Shown: positions 59,701 through 64,000 of the stretch, piece after piece
Layout: each line of letters begins with the position of its first letter
How positions within the stretch are numbered: the first letter of the stretch is position 1
NCBI RefSeq assembly: GCF_029784135.1
Contig: NC_073746.1
Coordinates: forward strand, 295,516,089-295,580,088
Source of the DNA: Toxorhynchites rutilus septentrionalis
Lineage: Eukaryota > Arthropoda > Insecta > Diptera > Culicidae
Direction of reading: 5' to 3'
DNA length: 64,000 nucleotides
The notes under the pieces: generated by a model
The model's database searches: none
Told to the model about the DNA's origin: nothing
What the model saw: only the letters and a program-made list of their open reading frames with translations
Translations under genes and position numbers: made by a program

Positions 59701-60480
59701 TGATACTTAGCGCCATATTCCGCATCAATACCGGCAATGGCGACATTGCGAATCAATTATTAACACAGGGCTTTTGTTACATGCCGCGTGCTGCAAAAGG
59801 AAATCATGCTTTCGGAATTAATTTCGAGCTGTCAAATTTTGTTTGTTCGTTTGTTTGGAAGGTTCAAGAGAATCTGCAAACAAACAAAAATTTATAGACT
59901 CATCAAGGCTCACGTTCAATACCAAATTTTTCATTAAAAAGGGATCCGCTGATGTTGACGAATTGACAAGTATCACCATATGTTGATAGACAAAGTTTTT
60001 TTTTTGTGGTATGAGCCGAAAATAATGGTCATGTCTCCGTGGCTTTCAATTCCGTTTGGGCTTAGCGTCAGTAATCCAGCCTTTTGTGTCCATCTACGGC
60101 GAAGTGATCCCGTTTCACAAGCGGATTCATTTTCTGTGCTTCCTTCAAAATAGATCAAAGGGTACGTATGGAAACACTAGTTTTCGGCTTGTGGTTTTTA
60201 TTCATGTACACATTTTTCACTATTTTCTTTCCGCAACGCTGTGGTTCTTGGCTGAGAAAATAGGCAGAGTCTAATTCGCAAAACCACCGAAATACTTGCA
60301 GAAATAACCTACTTTCGTTGCTTTTCAGCTAGCTTACCTCGGTATCAGTCCTTTGGCTAACTCCCAGAAAGGAATTTTGTGCGATTTGGTGCCTCCCATC
60401 GTGATCATCAGAATGTCCGCTGCGGAGCACAGCGATAATAGTGCTAAAAGCACCCATAACGAGTGCCCGCAAGGTCGCAT
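29617..60480 (-). CDS. UDP-glycosyltransferase (UGT), six exons, complete
   Basis: ER-membrane enzyme of GT1 family that moves sugar (usually glucose in insects) from UDP-sugar to small lipophilic acceptors, for detoxification, pigment or odorant clearance. Exons, minus strand: 60338-60480, 59145-59328, 58672-58968, 48840-49504, 48643-48765, 29617-29743. Every junction is GT-AG and the phases fit; the sum is 1539 nt, 512 aa, the usual family length. Seen: signal peptide at residues 1-21; likely catalytic His34 in TKSHKIPFWELAKG; partner Asp134 in LILDGAYPE; UGT signature with WLPQQD at 343-348, THGG at 360-363 and CDHDSN at 384-389; one membrane span about 475-495; a C-terminal KLKIH tail, a KxKxx ER-retrieval signal. 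The start is the first ATG before the signal peptide. Odd: introns 3 (9.2 kb) and 5 (18.9 kb) are packed with transposons. The exon 6 assignment is inferred from family, phase and strand, and is strong. AATAAA on the minus strand at 29572-29577 could end the transcript. Confidence 0.9.
29750..32220. other. UGT intron 5, first part
   Basis: Holds a GC-rich palindromic patch at 29885-29945 (GACCGGGTGACACCCGGGGC, GGGTGTCACCCC) and the dispersed repeat at 31091. Otherwise AT-rich with no gene. Confidence 0.5.
31091..31206 (+). repeat. Dispersed repeat, copy in UGT intron 5
   Basis: GGTTATATCTGTGATATAAT, ATCATTTGTTTGAAGTTGCA and ATGGATGAATGGATATTCT align with 737-850. The central motif has decayed to AACGCAGGACAA. 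Confidence 0.6.
32221..32990 (-). mobile_element. Tc1 relic interrupted by a SINE
   Basis: The sequence 32221-32272 plus 32759-32990 is the inverted counterpart of 40440-40640 (GATCTGGTAAACAAGCTGAC, CCAGTCCAGAATCTGAAGCC, TATCACGTTCTACGCAGAGG). The two parts are separated only by the SINE at 32273-32758, so the Tc1 copy was there first. Confidence 0.6.
32273..32758 (-). mobile_element. tRNA-derived SINE (486 bp)
   Basis: Minus strand begins GGTCTCCGTAGCCACATTGG (A box region) and has GTGAGTTCAAAACTC (B box) about 40 bp later, then a tRNA-unrelated body and a terminal A run (T8 on plus). Flanked by GTGTATCAYGTT (12 bp) at 32261 and 32759. It resembles the Feilai type of Aedes SINE; that name is a guess. 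Confidence 0.75.
33268..37318 (+). CDS. hAT-type transposase gene, four exons, reading frame intact
   Basis: Exons 33268-33856, 33933-34508, 34672-35021, 36836-37318: GT-AG, phase-consistent, 1998 nt, 665 aa. Seen: an N-terminal BED zinc finger (CSLEGC..LLRHVKNIH, about residues 30-58); first catalytic Asp169 in MMLDTTSKMNRSVMAVSI; Asp234 in VTVDNGRNVVKAV; hAT block IRCGSHTINLVVND; the C-terminal dimerisation block SSQSDVERDF and NRVFTNERNRLGG with Glu616. Such proteins cut and paste hAT DNA, or are domesticated as DNA-binding factors. It lies antisense within UGT intron 5. Intron 2 is mostly a 112-bp MITE; intron 3 holds 1.7 kb of low-complexity DNA plus another MITE. Terminal repeats were not found with confidence (CAGTGTTGCAA at 33031 is a candidate left end). 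It may be an autonomous element or a host gene. The exon 3 acceptor could instead be at 34652. Confidence 0.8.
34549..34660. mobile_element. 112-bp MITE in hAT gene intron 2
   Basis: Ends CCGTAATCAGGGGTGAATCG and (reverse strand) CCGCAATCTAGGGCAAACCG, TA on both sides, with inner inverted GGGGTGAA/TTCACCCC. It ends 11 bp before the exon 3 acceptor at 34670-34671. Confidence 0.7.
35105..36830 (+). repeat. Low-complexity TTTTCAATTTTCCAA-type tract
   Basis: About 1.7 kb of degenerate units built from TTTTCAATTTTCCAATT, pyrimidine-rich on the plus strand. It fills intron 3 of the hAT gene up to its acceptor and is interrupted by one MITE (35310-35476). No coding. Confidence 0.8.
35310..35476. 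mobile_element. 167-bp MITE, TA-flanked
   Basis: Ends CCGTATTTACTCGCGTATAA and (reverse strand) CCGTATTTACACACGTATAA, TA on both sides. Nested in the low-complexity intron of the hAT gene. No coding. Confidence 0.8.
37345..38275 (+). repeat. Minisatellite, nine units of about 111 bp
   Basis: Each unit carries AGACCTTTCATTTGATACCC, then ATATTGTGTGGGTTGG, TAAGATTGTTGTCATCC and CATTTTGTGATGGCGGCCAT. Landmark TTTCATTTGAT occurs at about 37376, 37487, 37599, 37705, 37818, 37929, 38038, 38148 and 38257. It starts right after the hAT gene stop. Open frames through it are artefacts of the period being near a multiple of three. Confidence 0.85.
38590..38745. repeat. ACCCGAATG array fragment
   Basis: TTCGGGTAAATATTCGTTCGGGTAA and relatives, about nine decayed units on the reverse strand, ending near GACACAATAATC, which resembles the right terminus of the elements at 7.9 and 62.4 kb. 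No left terminus is seen; truncated copy within UGT intron 5. Confidence 0.6.
38750..39900. other. UGT intron 5, middle part
   Basis: 39350-39530 and 40975-41135 are diverged copies (CATTCAAATTTTAA, TAGAGATYRA, CACCAGACGTCRACAC). 40670-40900 has a weak tRNA-like B box on the minus strand (GAGCTCGAATCTC), a possible SINE remnant. No gene. Confidence 0.4.
39905..40640 (+). mobile_element. Tc1 transposase relic
   Basis: Plus-strand frames read GGDSLMVW-like, KYLQNGLVQIAFHQHQCTVR, then AWFIE-stop-GLQILDWSTCLPD and QTPIKNL, matching the Tc1 pattern of a catalytic D followed by SPDLNPIENLW. 39905-40085 repeats part of this in the opposite orientation. Many stops. 32760-32990 is the same family, inverted. 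Confidence 0.6.
41888..42836 (+). mobile_element. Pogo-type MITE, copy 1 (949 bp)
   Basis: Inverted ends GGGTAAATGATCTTGGTTTG, TA target. Near 42429 a short frame MPKKRQYSEESLNYE-stop resembles the psq-type N-terminus of pogo/Tigger transposases, so this is an internally deleted derivative. About 90% identical by eye to 43263-44199. Confidence 0.8.
43158..45486 (-). mobile_element. Tc1 element with double (IR/DR-type) ends, split by a MITE
   Basis: Outer ends: CAGTGGTAGACATTCGTTTA (43158) and the reverse-strand CAGTGATAGACATTCGTTTA (45486), TA on both sides. Inner copies of the same motif lie at 44288 (GGTGGACATTCGTTTAGCCG) and 45261-45280 (reverse). Removing the nested MITE leaves about 191 bp between left copies and about 205 bp between right copies, and a net length near 1390 bp. 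The minus strand carries decayed transposase pieces: 45164-44979 (GILLTEEERKIIKTFSEQKF, NRSIVTKVGRSEKVVRNF) and 44883-44659 (RNFGGRSLTVC, MNSEKYLQVLEDVSIG). Confidence 0.75.
43263..44199 (+). mobile_element. Pogo-type MITE, copy 2 (937 bp), nested in Tc1
   Basis: Ends AGGTAAATGATTTTGGTTTG and GGGTAAATGATTTTGGTTTG (reverse strand), TA target. The same truncated pogo start is read here as KPKKMQYSEESLNYEW. It splits the Tc1 element 43158-45486 between its two left-end repeats. Confidence 0.8.
45635..47790 (+). mobile_element. Pogo/Tigger-like relic
   Basis: Coding remnant 45880-46086: KAFYSMTLKDLRCLAFDSTE, NRVAKLAGRDWASSFMRKHR, LSLRTSPT, the standard CENPB-type DNA-binding stretch of pogo transposases. 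Before it, 45690-45790 resembles the psq helix region. Possible ends are TGGGGCAAAAGTTCGCACC (45645) and the reverse-strand GCAGGGCAAAGATGCGCACC (47765-47785). No DDE domain was found; the ends are tentative. Confidence 0.5.
46780..46928. mobile_element. Short MITE with TTAACCCTTTC ends
   Basis: Left TTAACCCTTTCGCTGCGAGC and right (reverse strand) TAACCCTTTCACAACGGCAG form inverted ends about 149 bp apart. An inner palindrome CGTCGTCTATAGACGAC sits near the left end. It lies in the pogo relic. No coding. Confidence 0.55.
48128..48206 (+). repeat. 21-bp minisatellite, nearly four units
   Basis: Unit GTATCTCTATCGATCTCTATC repeated head to tail, almost without variation, suggesting recent expansion. 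In UGT intron 5, about 440 bp past exon 5. Confidence 0.85.
48643..48765 (-). CDS. UGT exon 5 (pre-membrane segment)
   Basis: Follows a 74-bp intron. It encodes RRQMLLKDQRTTPLETAIYW and continues to HLQTPARNL, the conserved block just before the UGT membrane anchor. The donor AG|GTAAAA places an in-frame TAA directly across the junction, so failure to splice would give a protein without an anchor. Confidence 0.85.
48840..49504 (-). CDS. UGT exon 4 (UDP-sugar-binding domain)
   Basis: Starts after TCCGCAG at 49505 in phase 0 with PSVTVTQAIVRRHLG and carries the C-terminal Rossmann domain: SFILQNGHATVSYPRP, FIYVSMGSS, LGRWLPQQDILGH, FVTHGGLLSMFETVYHG, PVFCDHDSNAAKAE. It ends GCGAA|GTATGA. An unspliced reading would hit TAA five codons later, so the donor is set by the family continuation KRRQMLLKDQ in exon 5. 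Confidence 0.92.
50432..50712 (+). repeat. Dispersed repeat, copy 2
   Basis: Same segment as 19765-20050 at roughly 90% by eye, in the same orientation, inside UGT intron 3. No terminal repeats are recognisable; the superfamily is unknown. Confidence 0.75.
51661..53680. mobile_element. Three abutting copies of a TIR element in alternating orientation
   Basis: Unit A 51661-52613, unit B 52614-53235 (inverted), unit C 53236-53680 (same orientation as A, left part deleted). Each junction is the palindrome CGTCAATTGACG, because every unit starts TTGACGAA and ends TTCGTCAA or TCGTCAA. A and B form a near-hairpin. A carries a SINE absent from B and C. No coding is seen. Confidence 0.75.
52093..52363 (-). 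mobile_element. tRNA-derived SINE, copy A
   Basis: Minus strand starts GGCGCCAGTGGTTGTATGGT (tRNA 5' part, A box), then CTGGGTTCAATCCCAG (B box with T-stem), and ends in a long A run. Target duplication TCGTTTACTTAG at 52081 and 52364. The paralogous repeat at 53431 keeps the uninserted site. Confidence 0.85.
53700..55715. other. UGT intron 3, unannotated
   Basis: A 172-codon minus-strand open frame (55091-54573) ends in Gln/His codons from a CAA/CAC run and matches no domain I know. I regard it as chance or transposon-derived. The rest is AT-rich. Confidence 0.45.
55722..56936 (+). mobile_element. ITmD37E-type mariner with terminal inverted repeats
   Basis: 1215-bp element between TA dinucleotides. 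The ends are inverted copies: left AAAGGTGTGTCACATCAAAT, right (reverse strand) AAGGGTGTGTCACATCAAAT; both continue through an inner AACGCTGTAGAAATT block. The mosquito ITmD37E family carries one transposase gene, present here in broken form. It sits inside UGT intron 3. Confidence 0.88.
55939..56807 (+). pseudogene. ITmD37E transposase, frameshifted
   Basis: Paired helix-turn-helix N-terminus (MSHRDIGKMLGIVQSTVSRV, then SVRDVTNKLNLSSSFVQR) in the first frame. After about 56300 the catalytic domain is split over frames: DDETYIKADFRQLPG, then YMVWQAICSCGKRSAPFVI, then the final frame TIFWPDLASCHYSKDVLEWY, ELRPIEKYWAIMKQALRKNP and the stop at 56807. The D, D and E positions (DDE with 37 residues between the last two) are recognisable, but the frame is broken at least twice, so it is inactive. 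Coding probably began upstream of 55939, near ATGCTTCACTGTC at 55840. Confidence 0.85.
56990..58670. other. UGT intron 3, last part
   Basis: AT-rich to 57950, then a GC-richer block 57960-58320 (GAGCGACCGAGCGGTC, CGCGACGTGTGTGCGCTCGC, G8 run) with no coding. It could be an old element or a regulatory block; undetermined. Confidence 0.4.
58672..58968 (-). CDS. UGT exon 3 (catalytic Asp region)
   Basis: 99 codons, phase 0 at both ends. It contains FDLLILDGAYPECALGLA, with the Asp that supports the catalytic His, then the conserved LGAPYMYINTVG. The donor is GTG|GTGAGT at 58671. The next coding exon on this strand is 9.2 kb away; I see no extra UGT exon between them. Confidence 0.9.
59145..59328 (-). 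CDS. UGT exon 2 (acceptor-binding region)
   Basis: Acceptor AACAG|GGGG supplies the third base of the Arg48 codon, giving RGHNITFVSGFPPDF, the typical UGT block after the first helix. The exon ends in phase 0 at FRYSWQ|GTAAGA. Intron 2 (58969-59144) is 176 bp. Confidence 0.9.
60338..60480 (-). CDS. UGT exon 1 (signal peptide, catalytic His)
   Basis: Encodes M1 to residue 47 plus two bases of codon 48. It has a hydrophobic signal peptide ending in CSAAD, followed by the family block ILMITMGGTKSHKIPFWELA. The donor reads AG|GTAAGC at 60337. Intron 1 is 1009 bp and contains no recognisable element. Confidence 0.88.
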
Positions 60481-60824
60481 TTCGCACGTTGGATTATCTG
60501 GAAATAATTGGAAAGAAGGATGTGAACAGGATTAGCGGTTGCGTTTGTGAGAAGAGAACGTCCACCGGCTGGGTTTGTGAATTACAGAGTTTTTTTTTTG
60601 TAGAGGTTAATCCAATTTGGGTGGACACGAGTCCAGTTAGAAGGTGGGGGCTACTGATTAATCCAAACCACGATTTGGGCATGTTGCGTATTCGTACAAG
60701 TAATAACACGGCAACTGAATTGCGAAAATCTCAGGGCCGATATGGCCTCCTGGACAAACTTTTTTGTGAATCAGTGGTTTATTCCAATTCATAAATTTTG
60801 AGAATTAGTTGATGGCGTGACGTG

Positions 60825-61099
60825 TTTTTTTTTTTTTTTATCTTCGCTTATTTTTTCGTCGGCCTATTTCCGCCACTTTAGTGCCAATCACCGACATCAG
60901 GGAGGCGACTCCACCTGTTCCTACCTATCAGACTCAACAACTCATGAGCCGGGCCAACTTCTTTTACTTCCGCTCCGAAGGAAGACGTAACCAGAGATTT
61001 TTCGCCTCAGAAAATCCCAACGACGCCAGCTGGGATTGAACCCAGGCCGATCGGATTGTGAGGCTGTTACGCTAACCATACAACCACTGGCGCCGTCCA
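60825..61099 (-). mobile_element. tRNA-derived SINE, copy B
   Basis: Nearly identical to 52093-52363, minus strand, with 11-bp target duplication GGCGTGACGTG at 60814 and 61100. It lies about 340 bp upstream of the UGT start codon, in the same orientation. The high identity of the two copies implies recent activity. Confidence 0.85.
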
Positions 61100-61149
61100 G
61101 GCGTGACGTGTTGCGAAACGATTTTGTAGCTCATGATTTTTTTTTATTA

Positions 61150-61850
61150 AATCGCACCTACCTTTGCCAATGAGTCAGCCCTCTCATTACCCGGAATTGA
61201 GCAATGTAATAGTGTTCAACAGGTCGTGAGGCGACGCTGTCCAGCGCCCAGTGTATCGCTGCCAATTCAGCAATATACACTGAGCAAGGATTCTGAAGAC
61301 TGTGGGAGGTGCTAAAAAATTCGTTGAACACTCCAAATCCTGTGGACTCATTCATAGAGGACCCATCAGTAAAGTACATATTATCACAATTGATATGCCC
61401 ATACTTTGCATTGAAGATCGTAGGAACGATCCCCGATCGATGATAATCTGGAATTCCATGGATTTTCTCCTTCATGAACAGATCAAAATGTACAGAGGAA
61501 TTGATGTAGTCAGGAAAACAAACACGGTTGGGAATATACGAAGAAGGATCAACCTGCATGGAGATGAATTCATGATACGAAGTCATGAATCCAGAATGAA
61601 AATTTAGCCCGATCAGCTGCTCAAAATTTCCGATCACCAATGGGTTCATAACCTTACACCGGATGAGGAACCGAAGAGATAATAAATTGAAGCGATCTTT
61701 TAGTGGGAGTACGCCTGCCAAAACCTCGAGACTCATGGTATGCGTTGAGGGCATACATCCCAACGCAATACGGAGTCAAAGATACTGAATTCGCTCGAGT
61801 TTAATTCATGAGTGATCGGTTTACCCCAAAAGTTGAAGCTTTGGTTTTGC
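61150..61850 (-). mobile_element. LINE fragment (RT tail and RNase H), inverted part
   Basis: The minus-strand frame 61763-61158 repeats the 22-28 kb LINE: MGCMPSTHTMSLEVLAGVLP, MYFTDGSSMNESTGFGVFNE, YIAELAAIHWALDSVASRPV. It corresponds to LINE positions of about 26470-27545, with an internal deletion near the 5' end and another just before the end. Probably the inverted 5' part of one insertion with 63475-64000. Confidence 0.85.
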
Positions 61851-62799
61851 TGGTCTATGTTTAGCTCATGATGAAACATTGTGAATTTGTCTTGCGGTCA
61901 ATGTAGATGGTGCGTCTGTTTCTACCCATGATTTTTGGATGGGGATTGGGATTCTCAAAATAGGCTGGCTGTTTGTTCTTCGAGTGTTTCTTCTTCGACT
62001 CCAGGTACAGTTCCAAAATGTCGAGACCATTGTACACCTATCTTTTTCAATAGAGCCTTTTTACCAATAGCTTCTCGAAGTAATCGATATCATCTAGCAG
62101 CATTTGTATATGGATATAATTTTCACTCCTCAAAACATTGTTTATTTTTAATAATATTATCTCACTTTACACACCTTCACATTATCTTACTTCAACATTT
62201 CGTCATCATTTTTGAAGTCTTAGGTTCTTTTTGAATTGGCTCTCATACAAACAAAACACAAATTTCGGCACAACTCGAGAAATAATAGAGCAAATGGAAC
62301 CAAAATTAGAATGTGAAGATTTAAGAGTACAAGGAATGTTTTTATGATGGTTTGACATCCCTTCCCAGGGTCCCATAAAAGTATTACACATATTTCAAAC
62401 GGTTGTGTCCCATTCACCCGAAACTCGTTTACCCAATGCACATTTGCCCGAATGTAACACATACCCGAATGTAACAAATACCCGAGTGCAACATTTACCC
62501 GAATGGAATGTTTACCCGAATGAAGAAGGAAATATTCTGACAAATCAGATTATGAGTTTTGTCGAATCTCCTGTTACGAAGTTACGAAGTAAAATGAGAA
62601 ATTATCTTCTTTCCTTTCAGTATCGCTCGTTAAGGCCAAGAGATCATTCAGAAATGAGCTTGGGTTAGGGAATATTCCGAAAATTAAGCAGGTAACCAAA
62701 ACATAAAAATTTGAATGAAAATGTGAAAAGAATAGATAAGAAAAAAAAGTTACTTACGGTTTCACCACCGCAGCGCAGTTTTTATCATAAATTTATTAT

Positions 62800-62995
62800 T
62801 TCGTGATGAAATTTTTTTCTGAGGTCAATGTAATGAGGGAGAAGTCCCCATTGAACGAGGATAAGCCACCGAGGCGGTACGAAGCCGTTGAGGTGAGGCA
62901 ATCCAAGGAAGCGGAGGCCTTTCGCAAGCAAACCTGAGTTCCACCTATTGCCCGGTTTGTTTGAAACATAGGAGACGATCCTTTAGATAGATAAT
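62800..62995. repeat. GC-richer module, inverted copy within element 2
   Basis: The reverse strand gives AAAGGATCGTCTCCTATGTT, CCGGGCAATAGGTGGA and CCCATTTGGC-like GGGGACTTCTCCC, corresponding to 29100-29285. The stem part is lost. Non-coding. Confidence 0.55.
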
Positions 62996-63104
62996 AATCC
63001 TAATAATAAAATTTGCGTATCATTCGAATAAATCCTTCTTTCGGGTAGGTGTCGTATTCGGGTAGCTGTCGCATTCGGGTAAATGTTTCATTCGGGTAAC
63101 TGTT

Positions 63105-63264
63105 TTATTTTTCTTTCTCTATTATAGTGACTTTTAACACATTTCGGCTGGTTCGTCACTTTCACTTCCATTTTTGGAAGAATGTCGGGAGTGAGAATTG
63201 AACTCGTGATCTATCTTTGCGTGAGAGGTATGGATGTTACCACTACGCCAGATCAGTTTCTCGC
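63105..63264 (-). mobile_element. Short tRNA-derived SINE in ACCCGAATG array
   Basis: Minus strand reads GAAACTGATCTGGCGTAGTG then GTAACATCC (A box) and CACGAGTTCAATTCTCAC (B box). Flanked by GGGTAACTGTT at 63094 and 63265, itself part of the array unit. A different tRNA head from the other two SINE families here. Confidence 0.7.
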
Positions 63265-63474
63265 GGGTAACTGTTACATTCGAGCGATCGTCACATTCGG
63301 GTAAATGTTGTATTCGGGTAGATGTTACATTCGGGTAGCTGTCGCATTCGGGTGAGAGGAATTCGGGTAACTGTCTTTCGGGTGAGTGGGTTTCGGGTAA
63401 GTGTGACATAATCATTTCAAACAACCAGTTTAACAACTAAACATGACAATTGAACAATTTTTGGGCTTCACTCG

Positions 63475-64000
63475 CCTAAGGTTAGCCTCAAACCGTAGTT
63501 CAAAAGTCTGGACTTGAGTCGGGATTTTATCCGTACCTTCTCCCGACTCATGTCCAATCACTGTTCATTAGATGCACTACTATTCCGCTTCAATCTTGCC
63601 AGCAGCAATCTCTGCGTTTGTGGTAAAGGTTATCACGATATCGAACAAGTTGTTTGGTCGTGCGAGATGTATCTTGTCATCAGATCGAATTTAGAAAACT
63701 CCCTTCGGGCCCGAGGAAGGCAGCCCAAGGTGCCGGTGAGAGATGTGTTGGCTCGGTTAGACCTTGATTACATGTCCCATATATATGTTTTCTTTAAAGC
63801 TATCGATGTTCTTTGCGAGTAATTCGTCTCCTTGCTATAAACAGTAGAATAAGTTGAAACGTTGAAATACACTATAGATATACGAATAGATTTAAAAATT
63901 TAGTGTTCATCAACATTGTAACAATTTCCTTATATCCCATCCTTCTCCTAAAAATATGCCACCCTTCTAAACTCGAGTATACCGCGAATAATCAGGTTTC
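63475..64000 (+). mobile_element. LINE 3' fragment, direct part (continues past window)
   Basis: Matches the 22-28 kb LINE from its position 27675 onward: SRDFIRTFSRLMSNHCSLDA, CVCGKGYHDIEQVVWSCEMY, then the 3' UTR (AACAGTAGAATAAGTTGAAA). The frame stops at 63822. The window ends inside the element. Confidence 0.88.

Larger units (their letters stand above)
62395..63411. mobile_element. TIR element with ACCCGAATG arrays, copy 2
   Basis: Left end GGTTGTGTCCCATTCACCCG, right end (reverse strand) GATTATGTCACACTTACCCG, flanked by ATTTCAAAC on both sides (9 bp). Arrays of ACCCGAATG run inward from both ends (62410-62525; 63030-63110 and 63270-63405). Same family as 7.9-9.0 kb. A 160-bp SINE interrupts the right array. 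No coding. Confidence 0.72.

Overview
The window looks like intergenic and intronic DNA from a culicine (Aedes-like) mosquito. The evidence is two insect chemosensory/detoxification genes with GT-AG introns, very long repeat-filled introns, tRNA-derived SINEs, an ITmD37E mariner, Tc1, pogo and hAT elements, and several LINEs. There are no bacterial-style operons, rRNAs, free tRNA genes or CRISPR arrays. Species assignment is inference from the protein families and repeat style.

Two host genes can be reconstructed. (1) A plus-strand SNMP1 gene (CD36 family, pheromone-sensing co-receptor) has six exons at 16914-18745. Its first exon (N-terminal membrane segment) lies further upstream and was not found. 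(2) A minus-strand UDP-glycosyltransferase has six phase-compatible exons from 60480 down to 29617 (1539 nt, 512 aa). The membrane-anchor exon sits about 19 kb from the rest of the gene, across an intron crowded with transposons.

Layout. 1-2.5 kb: small dispersed and triplicated repeats. 2.8-3.7 kb: mariner relic (-). 4.5-7.3 kb: decayed RNase H-bearing LINE (-). 7.9-9.0 kb: TIR element with arrays of ACCCGAATG. 10.0-10.3 kb: LINE tail. 10.8-11.5 kb: TA-flanked MITE. 12.0-13.8 kb: histone H2A relics with histone 3' stem-loops. 15.0-16.8 kb: Jockey-type LINE (-) in the SNMP1 5' intron. 16.9-18.7 kb: SNMP1. 19.8-20.1 kb: dispersed repeat. 20.9-21.4 kb: hAT relic. 22.35-28.37 kb: nearly intact LINE with 13-bp target duplication. 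28.9-29.4 kb: inverted-arm element. 29.6-60.5 kb: the UGT gene. Its intron 5 holds a SINE in a Tc1 relic, an antisense four-exon hAT transposase gene with an unbroken reading frame, a 111-bp minisatellite, two pogo-type MITEs, an IR/DR Tc1 and a pogo relic. Its intron 3 holds a dispersed repeat, three abutting TIR elements (one carrying a SINE) and an ITmD37E mariner. 60.8-64 kb: a SINE, then an inverted plus a direct fragment of the same LINE family, separated by a second ACCCGAATG element that itself carries a SINE.

The genes do not form one pathway. SNMP1 acts in olfactory neuron membranes; the UGT conjugates small lipophilic molecules in the ER. UGTs and SNMPs both occur in insect antennae, but nothing here shows a link. 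The most informative signals are the nesting of mobile elements, which gives a relative insertion order, and the scattered UGT exon.
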